Source: an uncultured bacterium (GTDB lineage Bacteria; Bacillota; Clostridia; Christensenellales; QALW01). Taken from it: 43,506 bases of DNA. Numbering within the stretch: the stretch's first letter is position 1; each line of letters starts with the position of its first letter. Shown in pieces: positions 33,408 through 41,560 of the stretch. The stretch lies in the NCBI GenBank assembly GCA_905214315.1, contig CAJMLN010000013.1:1-43506 (forward strand), in the 5' to 3' direction. The notes beneath the pieces are model-generated. The model was not told the origin of the DNA. It was given only the letters and a program-made list of their open reading frames with translations, and did no database searches. A program made the translations under genes and the position numbers.

Positions 33408-33572
33408 ATGCAAAGAAATGAAGCAATTTCGTGTACAATCCAAAATTGTAAGCATCACTGTAAAAACGCTGATTACTGTAGCCTGGCCCACATCAATGTA
33501 GGAACGCATGAGGCAAATCCTACCGTAATCGAATGTACGGACTGCCAGTCCTTTGAGTATTGCTGCAAGTAA
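33408..33572 (+). CDS. DUF1540 small cysteine-rich protein
   Basis: A 54-residue protein with eight cysteines (positions 9, 14, 18, 24, 43, 46, 52, 53) in the pattern CTIQNCKHHCKNADYC...CTDCQSFEYCC, the DUF1540 signature, probably binding metal. AGGAGG lies 9 nt upstream of ATG 33408. A TATAAT at 33349-33354 could give it a promoter of its own after the GNAT-like gene. Genes of this family are common in spore-forming Clostridia; the function is unknown. Confidence 0.88.
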   Translation: MQRNEAISCTIQNCKHHCKNADYCSLAHINVGTHEANPTVIECTDCQSFEYCCK

Positions 33573-33613
33573 TAAACCACAAGTTTTTATCCCATTGCTG
33601 TAGCTATCAAAAG

Positions 33614-33640
33614 ACCCCCTGATGCAAAACATCTGGGGGT
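33614..33640. terminator. Probable bidirectional terminator
   Basis: ACCCCCTGATG (33614-33624) pairs over 11 bp, with one mismatch, with CATCTGGGGGT (33630-33640). It is followed by TCTTACTTTTT on the plus side and CTTTTGAT on the minus side. It lies between convergent DUF1540 and DUF1934 genes. Confidence 0.7.
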
Positions 33641-33715
33641 TCTTACTTTTTGAGAAAAAAGCAACAAATACGCCATCTTTATTTCATTATTAGCCGCCAA
33701 TATCTGTAAAAGAAT

Positions 33716-34126
33716 TTACAAATATTCTACCATAATATCCATTCCCATTTTTCCTACGCTTGCACCGCCCAGGAACAGCTGATAATCTACTGACGCCTTA
33801 ATTCCGTTTTCATTTTTATCAATATCAAGATTCGTGGTAAAAATACGCATATCCAAGGAAATACCGCCAAAAGCTTTATATTGAGTTTCATATGTGGCAG
33901 TATCCTTAAAATACATATCCGCCCCCGTATCGCCCGTACGTTCTACCAGGATACTGTCTTCACCAATCAAAAGCGTGGTATTCACCGCGTCATCGTCGCT
34001 TAAATTCTCCTCATAATTCAATTTAATACCCGCAGCCGTCTCTTCACATTCCGAACGAGTCGTAAAAGTAATATCCTCTTCCATTCCCGGCTGCTTTGTT
34101 ACAATCGTCAGCAATGCTTTTTTCAT
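33716..34126 (-). CDS. DUF1934 (YwiB-like) beta-barrel protein
   Basis: A 136-residue protein beginning MKKALLTIVTKQPGMEEDI, with alternating beta strands and conserved IKLNYEENL, DSILVERTGDTGADMYF and the YKAFGGISLDMRIFTTNL stretch, which match the lipocalin-like DUF1934 family. I chose ATG 34126, 5 nt after AGGGAG. It follows the DUF5050-like gene by 10 nt, so the two are likely co-transcribed. The function is unknown. Confidence 0.82.
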   Translation of the reverse strand: MKKALLTIVTKQPGMEEDITFTTRSECEETAAGIKLNYEENLSDDDAVNTTLLIGEDSILVERTGDTGADMYFKDTATYETQYKAFGGISLDMRIFTTNLDIDKNENGIKASVDYQLFLGGASVGKMGMDIMVEYL

Positions 34127-34136
34127 GAACACTCCC

Positions 34137-35252
34137 TCATTTTACAATCAAAGATAGCTCTCCGCTTCCGTCAATAGGCGTTCGATATACCAGTCCGCTC
34201 TCTACGCTGTCAAAAATATACAGCATATCTCCCGCCGCATCTATAGAATCCACATCATACACAGACTGTATTTTTCCTAACAATGTTTTCTCTGTCCCCT
34301 GATACGTCATCCGGTAAATATCTCCGGTTTCAGTCTCTACAAGAAAGATATAATCATCATTAATACAGTAAGCGCTTACTTCCTGTAAATGAAGCTTAAC
34401 CTGCGGAAGATTTCCACCTTCCCCTACTGCTTCACCCGCAATATTGGTCATAGGCTGCAAATATAGGCCTTGATTTTCCTCATCACTGGCGATACCGATG
34501 ATCGCTGAATTTTTATAGTTTAAAAGAGCGTTCTTATATAATGTTGTACTAATCTGTACCAGCTCCAGCGTATTGGCGTTCAATCGGTAAGGCACACGAG
34601 CAGAAACAAAATAAACTTCCGTATCATCCACATATAACAGCGGACCATTATCGCTGCAAAGGGTTTCCTCCCTGCCGGAAGAGATCTCGATGCGCTTTGT
34701 GCCACTGGCGCCCTGATAATAGTAATAAATATAATTGGGGCTGATCATCATTCCCGAAACCTCACCGGTTTCAAATACCTTTTTATCGGTTGTTTCATAA
34801 TCGAAATACGTAATTTTGTTATTACTGGCAATAGCAATTCCATTTTGACCAAAAACATAATATTCCGAATCGTTAAACGTAAAAAGCTTTTTATTATTTT
34901 TACCGTTTATACCAATAGAATACAATACAACATTGGAACGCGTAGGTGAAATATAAAAAATTCTGTCATGATAAAGATGCATAGCATGTGCTTTTTGTGA
35001 AGTAACCGGCGCACAATCGCTGCCATCGGTACGCATTCTGTATATTTTTGCCCTTGGCGTATCACTGACTGCTTCAGAAGCCAGCGCCGGCATACTCCCG
35101 TTAATAAAATAGATCCAGTCTCCCTGTATAACGGCAATTCCGTTATTAGAAATGATCTCTGCTTCCGGCTGACCGCCTTCAAGACCCTTTGCACAGCCGA
35201 CAGTACAAAGCAGCATCAACAGCACACAAAATGCAGCAATATTTTTTTTCAT
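34137..35252 (-). CDS. DUF5050-like beta-propeller lipoprotein
   Basis: A 371-residue exported protein with a lipoprotein signal (LLMLLCTVGC, acylated Cys about residue 20) followed by repeated strand units of the DUF5050 kind, each with a core such as GDWIYFIN, RIFYISP, NYIYYYY or DDYIFLVE plus an IYRMRTDG-type turn. This predicts a surface beta-propeller. It is a diverged paralogue of the next gene upstream. It precedes the DUF1934 gene by 10 nt. The ligand is unknown. Confidence 0.78.
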   Translation of the reverse strand: MKKNIAAFCVLLMLLCTVGCAKGLEGGQPEAEIISNNGIAVIQGDWIYFINGSMPALASEAVSDTPRAKIYRMRTDGSDCAPVTSQKAHAMHLYHDRIFYISPTRSNVVLYSIGINGKNNKKLFTFNDSEYYVFGQNGIAIASNNKITYFDYETTDKKVFETGEVSGMMISPNYIYYYYQGASGTKRIEISSGREETLCSDNGPLLYVDDTEVYFVSARVPYRLNANTLELVQISTTLYKNALLNYKNSAIIGIASDEENQGLYLQPMTNIAGEAVGEGGNLPQVKLHLQEVSAYCINDDYIFLVETETGDIYRMTYQGTEKTLLGKIQSVYDVDSIDAAGDMLYIFDSVESGLVYRTPIDGSGELSLIVK

Positions 35253-35296
35253 AATTCTCTCCTTGGCTCTAAAATAGCTTATAAATTAGACTTCAT

Positions 35297-36484
35297 TCAG
35301 CCTACAATAGCAATATCCTCCAGCTCAACGCATTCAATATACAAATCTTCCATATTCATCCGATAAATTCGGTCTGAATCTCCGGCAGAGAAAAAATACA
35401 GCCATTGATCTACCACATCCAACGTATCAATGTCATAGATATAATCCTCCATCACACATTCATCCGAGCTTCCATCGATTGCGGCCCGGTAAAGATAATT
35501 CAGTTTAGAGTCGTTAATATAATAAATATACCCGTCATAATAGGCCATGCAGCTGCCGCAATTTTCAGAAATCTGCAGTTTTTGCCCCCCGCCGGAGGGA
35601 ATCACAAATATTCCCGTTTCTTCGCCTTCTTTATCTTGTTCACTTACACCATAGGAAACACCGTAAAAATCCTCGCCCTCAGGAAAGACATATTCCGTAT
35701 AACCGCCGTAAACCACAGCTTCGGAAGAAAAGGTTCTTTGATTATAGCGATATACGTTCCCATTTCCCAGCATATAATAATACATATACTCCTGATCAAT
35801 TTTCAAAACATACGCTGCACTGGCGGTTACCTCGGTATATTCATTTTTTCCGTTTTCCACCTTATAGACGTTTCCGATATTTCCTTCAAGCTCCCGCGTA
35901 AAATACGTGTATTCCGGTCCCGTACGAAGGTTATAAACAGCAAAATCCGTAAGCCTGCGTATATTTTTTCCATCCTTATCCATGCAGTAAAGCTTAAAAT
36001 CTTCCGTAAAATAAATAGCTTTGTTCGTATAGCCGTAACAGCCCCCGTAATAGATATCATCAATCCGCTTCAGTACGCGGTACTCGCTTCCGTCAATATT
36101 GACCGTGCTGATGCAGCTGCCGCCCTTATCGTATACGCAAAGATAGATCGTCTCTCCCTCAATATTGAATACGGAAACATCCCTGTCAACCACAACATCC
36201 TTTTCGGTACCATCTACGCGCATCCGGCACAAAGCTCCGGCATATTCATGAAATCGCTCGTTTTCATGCCGCATAAAATTATCTCCGTTAATATAATAAA
36301 TCCATTCCCCCTGTCTAGCGGCAAGACCTCCGTCAGAAACGGTAGCCTCTTCCGGCATAGCTCCGGAAAGGGGCTTTTCCAGGCCGCTGTATTCCCCTGT
36401 AGAACAGGAACAAAAAATCCCGGCAAGCAATACGGCAAGCAATAAACAATACAGTTTTTTCTGCAAAGCTCTCCACCCTGTCAT
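35297..36484 (-). CDS. DUF5050-like beta-propeller lipoprotein, second copy
   Basis: A 395-residue paralogue of the downstream gene with the same layout: signal region LYCLLLAVLLAGIFCSCSTG (lipobox loose, Cys about residue 27), then strands such as GEWIYYINGDN, LCRMRVDGTEK, QWLYFFSAGDSDRIYRMN. The ATG at 36484 has only a weak ribosome site; TTG 36466, giving MQKKLYCLLL after a GGAG, is a reasonable alternative and would make a more usual signal peptide. The 44-nt gap to the paralogue suggests one transcript. Confidence 0.76.
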   Translation of the reverse strand: MTGWRALQKKLYCLLLAVLLAGIFCSCSTGEYSGLEKPLSGAMPEEATVSDGGLAARQGEWIYYINGDNFMRHENERFHEYAGALCRMRVDGTEKDVVVDRDVSVFNIEGETIYLCVYDKGGSCISTVNIDGSEYRVLKRIDDIYYGGCYGYTNKAIYFTEDFKLYCMDKDGKNIRRLTDFAVYNLRTGPEYTYFTRELEGNIGNVYKVENGKNEYTEVTASAAYVLKIDQEYMYYYMLGNGNVYRYNQRTFSSEAVVYGGYTEYVFPEGEDFYGVSYGVSEQDKEGEETGIFVIPSGGGQKLQISENCGSCMAYYDGYIYYINDSKLNYLYRAAIDGSSDECVMEDYIYDIDTLDVVDQWLYFFSAGDSDRIYRMNMEDLYIECVELEDIAIVG

Positions 36485-36544
36485 AATTCTTTATTTTGCG
36501 CATAAAATTCAACAGAAAATCAGTTTAAAAGGAGTGTTTACGTT

Positions 36545-36721
36545 ATGCGCAGATTCAATTTTAATAATTTCAAAAAAAACAATAGTGCCATAGAGCCGGA
36601 AAAAATCGAAAAAGAACCCGTACGCCGCTACAGCGCCTATCGCACGATTATTTCCCGGCATGAAGCTACCGCCGCCCGGCTGAAGGATGAACCCGTAGCG
36701 GCAATTGAAAGCAACAACTAA
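36545..36721 (+). CDS. Small basic hypothetical protein (58 aa)
   Basis: Not recognised. ATG 36545 lies 10 nt after GGAG (36531-36534). The product starts MRRFNFNNFKKNNSAIEPEK and contains the basic segment RRYSAYRTIISRHEATAARL, with no cysteine, signal or membrane helix. It is the only rightward gene in a 10-kb leftward stretch, and its stop overlaps the stop of the DUF4340 gene by 4 nt. A nucleic-acid-binding role would suit the charge but is a guess. Confidence 0.5.
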   Translation: MRRFNFNNFKKNNSAIEPEKIEKEPVRRYSAYRTIISRHEATAARLKDEPVAAIESNN

Positions 36722-38358
36722 GCCGTAGGCATTCTGCCTTCCAGCAGCAGCCCCAGTGCTTCTACAACAGAATCAATCGAGCGGCAGCGCACCGTAAATA
36801 CAGCGTTGTCGCTTTCATTATTTTTAAATACCGCGTACGTATCGGATATTTTGTAATAAGCTCCTTCATAGGTGGCCTGCTTAATATAGCTCTTCCCCGT
36901 CTGCTGATCGGTAATAGGAATCTCCACCTCAAAAGAATAAGAAAACAGTTCCTCTCCTTTTTCGGTATCATTCGGTACTACTCCCTCTATAGAAAGAAAT
37001 AAAACCTTGGAATAAAATGTCTTAAACTGCAGTTCATCCAGCTTTTTACCATTTAAATAATACGTATTCAATGTGGATTCCACACCATCATCGTCCAGTA
37101 GAACATTTCCGGAATCGTCATACTGCAGTTTCCGGTCAATCGTAAGCGTATACTCCTGGCCCCCCGCGCGGAAAACGCCGCTGCGCAGCCAGTAAATATT
37201 CAACGCCAGCAAATACGGGTTTGCCAAATCCACCGCGCTCACATTCAGCGGCGCAAATACCTCTGCACTGATCGTATAAACCTTTGCCTGGCTGAAATCC
37301 GCTTCAGCGTCTGAAAGCAGCGCGCAGTAATACAGATCCTCTGAATCCTCTACCTTGCTGCCAATCACCAGATGATCCAGCAGCTTGGTATCGCTGTCAT
37401 AGCTCTGCAGCTCATATAAGGGTTGATCAAAACCATAACGAGCACTGTCCCCCCCAACCATCTCCGCCACATAGGAATTAAATTTCAAATTGCTGATATT
37501 TTCAAACAGGGTATCGATTGCATCGGTATTGGTTTCGGAAATGGTAGGCAGCAGCATATACCAAGCCTCCGCTCCCGAAAGAGGGCCGGGAATGTAGGAA
37601 AGCTGCACGGTAGCTCTATCAGAATTGATAAAATACAGTGTCTGGCAGCTCAAGGAAGTTTTATCCAGCCCGGGCAGATTCAGCATATCCGCTGTCCGGT
37701 AAGCCGTATAATCCATCACATATATCGAAACGACATAGATTTCCCTCACATCATCCAGCATCAGATACACACCTTCACGGCTGCCGTATTCCCGGCCGAC
37801 ATAGATCGTATGCTCGCTTCCGTCGGTATAGCTTATCTTTACCGTAGAGGCCGGCTCTGCCAGGCCATACTCTTCCAGCTTTGCGGCATCATATTCCAGA
37901 ACATATTTGGTTTCCATATGGCCGCACCACTGCACCAAATACTTTACCTTCAGCTGATTTACATCATCATATTTTTGTCCCTCGATATTCCAGTCCTGAA
38001 CAGTACCGTTCATAAAAGGGGTAAGTACGATCTCTTCCTTATAAGTATGATTAAAAAGCTCAATTTTTTGAATTTCACTATCCTCATAATCATACAGGAT
38101 CTTTACATTCTGATTCTCTCCTTCTCCCGAGGAGCCAAAGAGCATATATCCCGCAATCAATGCCGCAATCAGCAGAATCGCAATCGAAACAATAATCAGA
38201 GAGCGCTGCATGCTTACATGCTTGATTTTTGTATCCTTCTTTTCAACATGCAGCAATTCTTCTTTCAGCGCATCCTCACCATGATCCTGAAGATCCTTGG
38301 CAATTTCGGTATAGCTTTTTTCTTCCGTAAGGCCGTCTTTTTTTTCCTCTTGACTCAA
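36718..38358 (-). CDS. DUF4340 membrane-anchored protein
   Basis: A 546-residue protein with a charged cytoplasmic N-terminus, one membrane helix (SLIIVSIAILLIAALIAGYM) and a large outside part of the DUF4340 kind (for example EEYGLAEPASTVKISYTDGS and IYVGREYGSREGVYLMLDD). I chose TTG 38358, because AAGGAGG is 7 nt upstream and the codon overlaps the gldG stop (TTGA); a TTG at 38379 with weaker GGGAG is the alternative. It ends the ATPase-permease-GldG-DUF4340 cluster, a set seen in gliding-type ABC systems and in non-gliding Clostridia. Confidence 0.85.
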   Translation of the reverse strand: MSQEEKKDGLTEEKSYTEIAKDLQDHGEDALKEELLHVEKKDTKIKHVSMQRSLIIVSIAILLIAALIAGYMLFGSSGEGENQNVKILYDYEDSEIQKIELFNHTYKEEIVLTPFMNGTVQDWNIEGQKYDDVNQLKVKYLVQWCGHMETKYVLEYDAAKLEEYGLAEPASTVKISYTDGSEHTIYVGREYGSREGVYLMLDDVREIYVVSIYVMDYTAYRTADMLNLPGLDKTSLSCQTLYFINSDRATVQLSYIPGPLSGAEAWYMLLPTISETNTDAIDTLFENISNLKFNSYVAEMVGGDSARYGFDQPLYELQSYDSDTKLLDHLVIGSKVEDSEDLYYCALLSDAEADFSQAKVYTISAEVFAPLNVSAVDLANPYLLALNIYWLRSGVFRAGGQEYTLTIDRKLQYDDSGNVLLDDDGVESTLNTYYLNGKKLDELQFKTFYSKVLFLSIEGVVPNDTEKGEELFSYSFEVEIPITDQQTGKSYIKQATYEGAYYKISDTYAVFKNNESDNAVFTVRCRSIDSVVEALGLLLEGRMPTA

Positions 38359-39854
38359 AGATTCTTCCTCCTTACCCAAACCACAACTCCCGCTGTAAAA
38401 ATAATCAGGGGAACAGCAACCACTAGAATAGAAAACCAGACCTTCATATCCAGCTGGCTCATCTGTACATAGCTGGACGTAAGATCAATGCCTACGTTTA
38501 CCAATTCATCCGAAGAACTTTTTCCTGCCAGCCAATTGATTCCATTCCGCAAAATATTGGAATTTCCCAAATAATCGCCTGTCGCGATACTGGAAGAACC
38601 CATCAGCAAAATACGCGTTGTAGTAGTTGCGGTAGTACCGGATATCCCCTCATTTATACGTTCATATGCACATGCGACACTATGAACATTTTTACTGTAA
38701 TTGCCCGCTACCGCGTCCACTTCGCTGGCCTGACTCCAGGGAATCATAACACTGGTTGCATAGCTGGTCAAAACATTGGAAAAATTTTCCTGATAGGTTC
38801 CCATCGTGGTACCTGTACCATATTTATAAGAAAAACTGGCCGCCTCACTTACCCAGACAGGTTCATTAGCCGACCGCACCGCCGCCGAAACCTCATGTGT
38901 CTGGTCCGCCACCAGCTCGATCAGCTTTGCAGAGCTTGCCGCCCGATGCGCCTCATCGGTTTCCGCAATAACACCATCATTCAAAGACAAATTAAAATAG
39001 TCCAATAAATTATGGTAATTGACAAGCGGTTCTCCCGCATCATCCACCAACCGGCTGCACATAAACAACATTCTGCCATAGCTTTCATCCAAAAAGGAAA
39101 TAATATGGTTATATTCCTCCGGGGAAAGATCATTCTTCGGCTGAAGAATTACCAAAATGTCTCCCTGACGAAGCTGCTGCTGGCCGGAGATCAGATTGAT
39201 CTCCTCCACATTGAAATTTTCCCGCTGAATTCGGTTGATCATTGTTTCGATCTCCTCCCCGGTATTCTCCCCATGACCGGTAAGGATATATACATTCTGC
39301 CGGATCCCTGTACGCAGATAGATCAGCGCGCTTGTAATCCAACGCTGCAGCACAAAATAATTTTTTCCTGTCCGGCTGTTATTCTCCACCATTTCACTTT
39401 CATTAAACGCATGATAATTGCTCTCATCATCCGCCCTTGCCACAACTACCGCATAGGAAGCCAGCTGCTTGGTATCGCTGCTGAACTGCTCCAGCTTGGA
39501 AGGATTGACAATGGGATCTACATTTTTGGAAATAATTTTGTCACTGGCACCGTCAAACAGCGCCACAATATTCTGGATCATCCCGCTGTAGTTGTCTGCC
39601 TGACCGTCAGGAATAAAGGTATAGATAATAATATCGTTTTCCAAATCCCGGATCGCTGTCTCTGCATTTTTATCCAGCGTATACGCATCTGTGGGCGTAA
39701 AGTCAATTTTCAATCCGTTATTATTTTCCACATATACCGCCAATACATTTAATGCCAGTACGGCAACAATCACCAAAACGGTAATCGCTATGGAAAAGCC
39801 GCCGTATTTCAGGCTGCGTTTATCCCTGTGAAGCGTTGTTTGGCTGTTCTTCAT
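38355..39854 (-). CDS. gldG: GldG-type ABC-transporter auxiliary protein
   Basis: A 499-residue protein with an N-terminal membrane helix (GFSIAITVLVIVAVLALNVL), an outside domain of the ABC_transp_aux kind (residues ~50-300, including QNIVALFDGASDKI and QNVYILTGHGENTGEEI) and a C-terminal helix (LVVAVPLIIFTAGVVVWV). In Bacteroidota GldG works with GldA and GldF in gliding; here the organism and the neighbouring permease/ATPase suggest a cell-envelope ABC system of unknown cargo. It is coupled to the DUF4340 gene through TTGA and lies 3 nt after the permease gene. Confidence 0.85.
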   Translation of the reverse strand: MKNSQTTLHRDKRSLKYGGFSIAITVLVIVAVLALNVLAVYVENNNGLKIDFTPTDAYTLDKNAETAIRDLENDIIIYTFIPDGQADNYSGMIQNIVALFDGASDKIISKNVDPIVNPSKLEQFSSDTKQLASYAVVVARADDESNYHAFNESEMVENNSRTGKNYFVLQRWITSALIYLRTGIRQNVYILTGHGENTGEEIETMINRIQRENFNVEEINLISGQQQLRQGDILVILQPKNDLSPEEYNHIISFLDESYGRMLFMCSRLVDDAGEPLVNYHNLLDYFNLSLNDGVIAETDEAHRAASSAKLIELVADQTHEVSAAVRSANEPVWVSEAASFSYKYGTGTTMGTYQENFSNVLTSYATSVMIPWSQASEVDAVAGNYSKNVHSVACAYERINEGISGTTATTTTRILLMGSSSIATGDYLGNSNILRNGINWLAGKSSSDELVNVGIDLTSSYVQMSQLDMKVWFSILVVAVPLIIFTAGVVVWVRRKNL

Positions 39855-39857
39855 TCC

Positions 39858-40601
39858 TTATACCCCCGTCCATCTTCTGCGCTCAATCGCGCGTACCGTC
39901 AAAAACAAAAACAAACCGGAAAGACTAATGTAATACACAAACGGCGAAAAGCCGACAATACCGTCTGCAAAATTTTGATATCTGGCCAGCATGTTCAGAG
40001 AAGACGCCACCATGTTCAGGAAATCGCTGCCCAGATTGGTAAGCGTATTATTACCCAGCCAGATAAAAAACGCCACTGCAAAGCTGACGACCGCCGCCAC
40101 CACCTGGCTTTCGGTCATAGCTGAAACGAACACGCCGATAGCCATAAAGGTAGCGCCTATCAGAAAAAAACCGATATACTGCACCATCAGCATGGAAAAG
40201 CTGAGCGCGCCGGACGAGGTATAAATAACGATCACCAGCGGAAAAATCAGATTCAGCAGCATGGCAATCAGCAATACAAAAAGCGCGGCAAAATATTTGC
40301 CCAGCACTACGGAGGAAATGCTCAAAGGAGAGGTTAAATACAGCTGATCTGTTTTGTTTCTGCGTTCTTCGGCAAAAATACGCATTGTCAGCACGGGCGT
40401 GATGAAGCTCAAATAGATCGTCATATTCTGAAGCGCCGTAGAATAATCGGCTTTTCCGGAATATCCCGTGCCATAGGTGTTGGCCGTAAGATTCACATTA
40501 AAAAACAATATGGCGCTGATAACCATAAATATAGCGATAAATACGTATCCTACAGGCGAATAGAAATAATTCTGTATCTCTTTTTTACAAACTGCCCACA
40601 T
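39858..40601 (-). CDS. ABC-2 type permease (GldF-like)
   Basis: A 247-residue protein starting MWAVCKKEIQNYFYSPVGYV, the standard GldF/ABC-2 N-terminus, with six membrane helices and the cytoplasmic signature MRIFAEERRNKTDQLYLTSPLS between helices 2 and 3. I chose ATG 40601, 7 nt after GGGAG and 1 nt after the ATPase stop; upstream in-frame codons lie inside the ATPase gene. It would form the membrane channel for the ATPase encoded just before it. Confidence 0.88.
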   Translation of the reverse strand: MWAVCKKEIQNYFYSPVGYVFIAIFMVISAILFFNVNLTANTYGTGYSGKADYSTALQNMTIYLSFITPVLTMRIFAEERRNKTDQLYLTSPLSISSVVLGKYFAALFVLLIAMLLNLIFPLVIVIYTSSGALSFSMLMVQYIGFFLIGATFMAIGVFVSAMTESQVVAAVVSFAVAFFIWLGNNTLTNLGSDFLNMVASSLNMLARYQNFADGIVGFSPFVYYISLSGLFLFLTVRAIERRRWTGV

Positions 40602-40602
40602 A

Positions 40603-41547
40603 TTACAGCTCCCTCTCCGTACCGGTAAGCTTGAGGAAAATATCCTCAAGGGTAACGTCCACATATTTTATCATTAAAATCGGCATATTGGCCTTGGCCA
40701 TCGCATTGAACATGGGCCGACGGATATCCGTTCCCTTTACGGTTTCCACCATCATGTCCACCGTATCATGCTCCTTTACACCCAGGCCTTCCACATACTG
40801 CACACCATTTAAGGAGCGCAGGATCTTTGTCGCAGCGGATTCGCTTCCCACCACGCGGATTACCATATTGGCGCTCTCCTGAATTCCCTCCTGCAAATTG
40901 GCCAGCGTATCCTGCGCAACAATACGTCCGTTATTGATAATAACCACCTGCTCACATACGTCAGCAACCTCCGGCAGGATATGGGAAGAAAGAATAATCG
41001 TATGCTTTTTCCCCAGCGCCTTGATCATACGGCGGATCTCTATAATCTGCTTGGGATCCAGCCCCACGGTAGGCTCGTCCAGAATCAGCACCTCGGGATT
41101 TCCCACCAGCGCCTGTGCCATGCCCACACGCTGCTGATACCCCTTGGAAAGGTTGCCGATACGGCGCGGGATCACATCTGTAAGCTTTACCAGCTGGGCA
41201 ATCTCATCAATATGCCCAGGTATTGCGCTTGCCTTTACATCCTTAATCGCGCATACAAATTTTAAATATTCCAGCACCGTCATCTCCTGATAGATCGGCG
41301 GATGCTCCGGAAGATAGCCGATATGCTTCTTTACCTCCCGCGGATTTTTCAAAATATCGTATCCCGCAATGCGTGCCGTACCGCTGGTAGCGGAAATATA
41401 GCCGGTAATCATATTCATCGTGGTACTCTTCCCCGCGCCGTTGCGCCCCAGGAATCCGACAATCGCACCTTTTTTTACCTTAAAGCTGATATTATCAACC
41501 GCCAGCTTACTGCCGTAGAGTTTTGTGAGATTTTCTATTTCTATCAT
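40603..41547 (-). CDS. ABC transporter ATP-binding protein (GldA-like)
   Basis: A 314-residue ATPase with Walker A GRNGAGKST, signature LSKGYQQRVGMAQAL, Walker B VLILDEPTVGLDP and the switch histidine in ILSSHILPE, followed by a ~90-residue C-terminal extension. I chose ATG 41547, 7 nt after GGAGG. It lies 13 nt after dnaB and leads the permease, GldG and DUF4340 genes, so the four make one transporter. The direction of transport and the cargo are not visible; export is usual for this class. Confidence 0.92.
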   Translation of the reverse strand: MIEIENLTKLYGSKLAVDNISFKVKKGAIVGFLGRNGAGKSTTMNMITGYISATSGTARIAGYDILKNPREVKKHIGYLPEHPPIYQEMTVLEYLKFVCAIKDVKASAIPGHIDEIAQLVKLTDVIPRRIGNLSKGYQQRVGMAQALVGNPEVLILDEPTVGLDPKQIIEIRRMIKALGKKHTIILSSHILPEVADVCEQVVIINNGRIVAQDTLANLQEGIQESANMVIRVVGSESAATKILRSLNGVQYVEGLGVKEHDTVDMMVETVKGTDIRRPMFNAMAKANMPILMIKYVDVTLEDIFLKLTGTEREL

Positions 41548-41560
41548 AAAGGATCCTCCA

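Noticed and set aside
35405..36445. A 346-residue rightward open frame
   Set aside because: It is antisense to the DUF5050-like lipoprotein gene, has no ribosome site and shows no family resemblance; a shadow of biased codon use.
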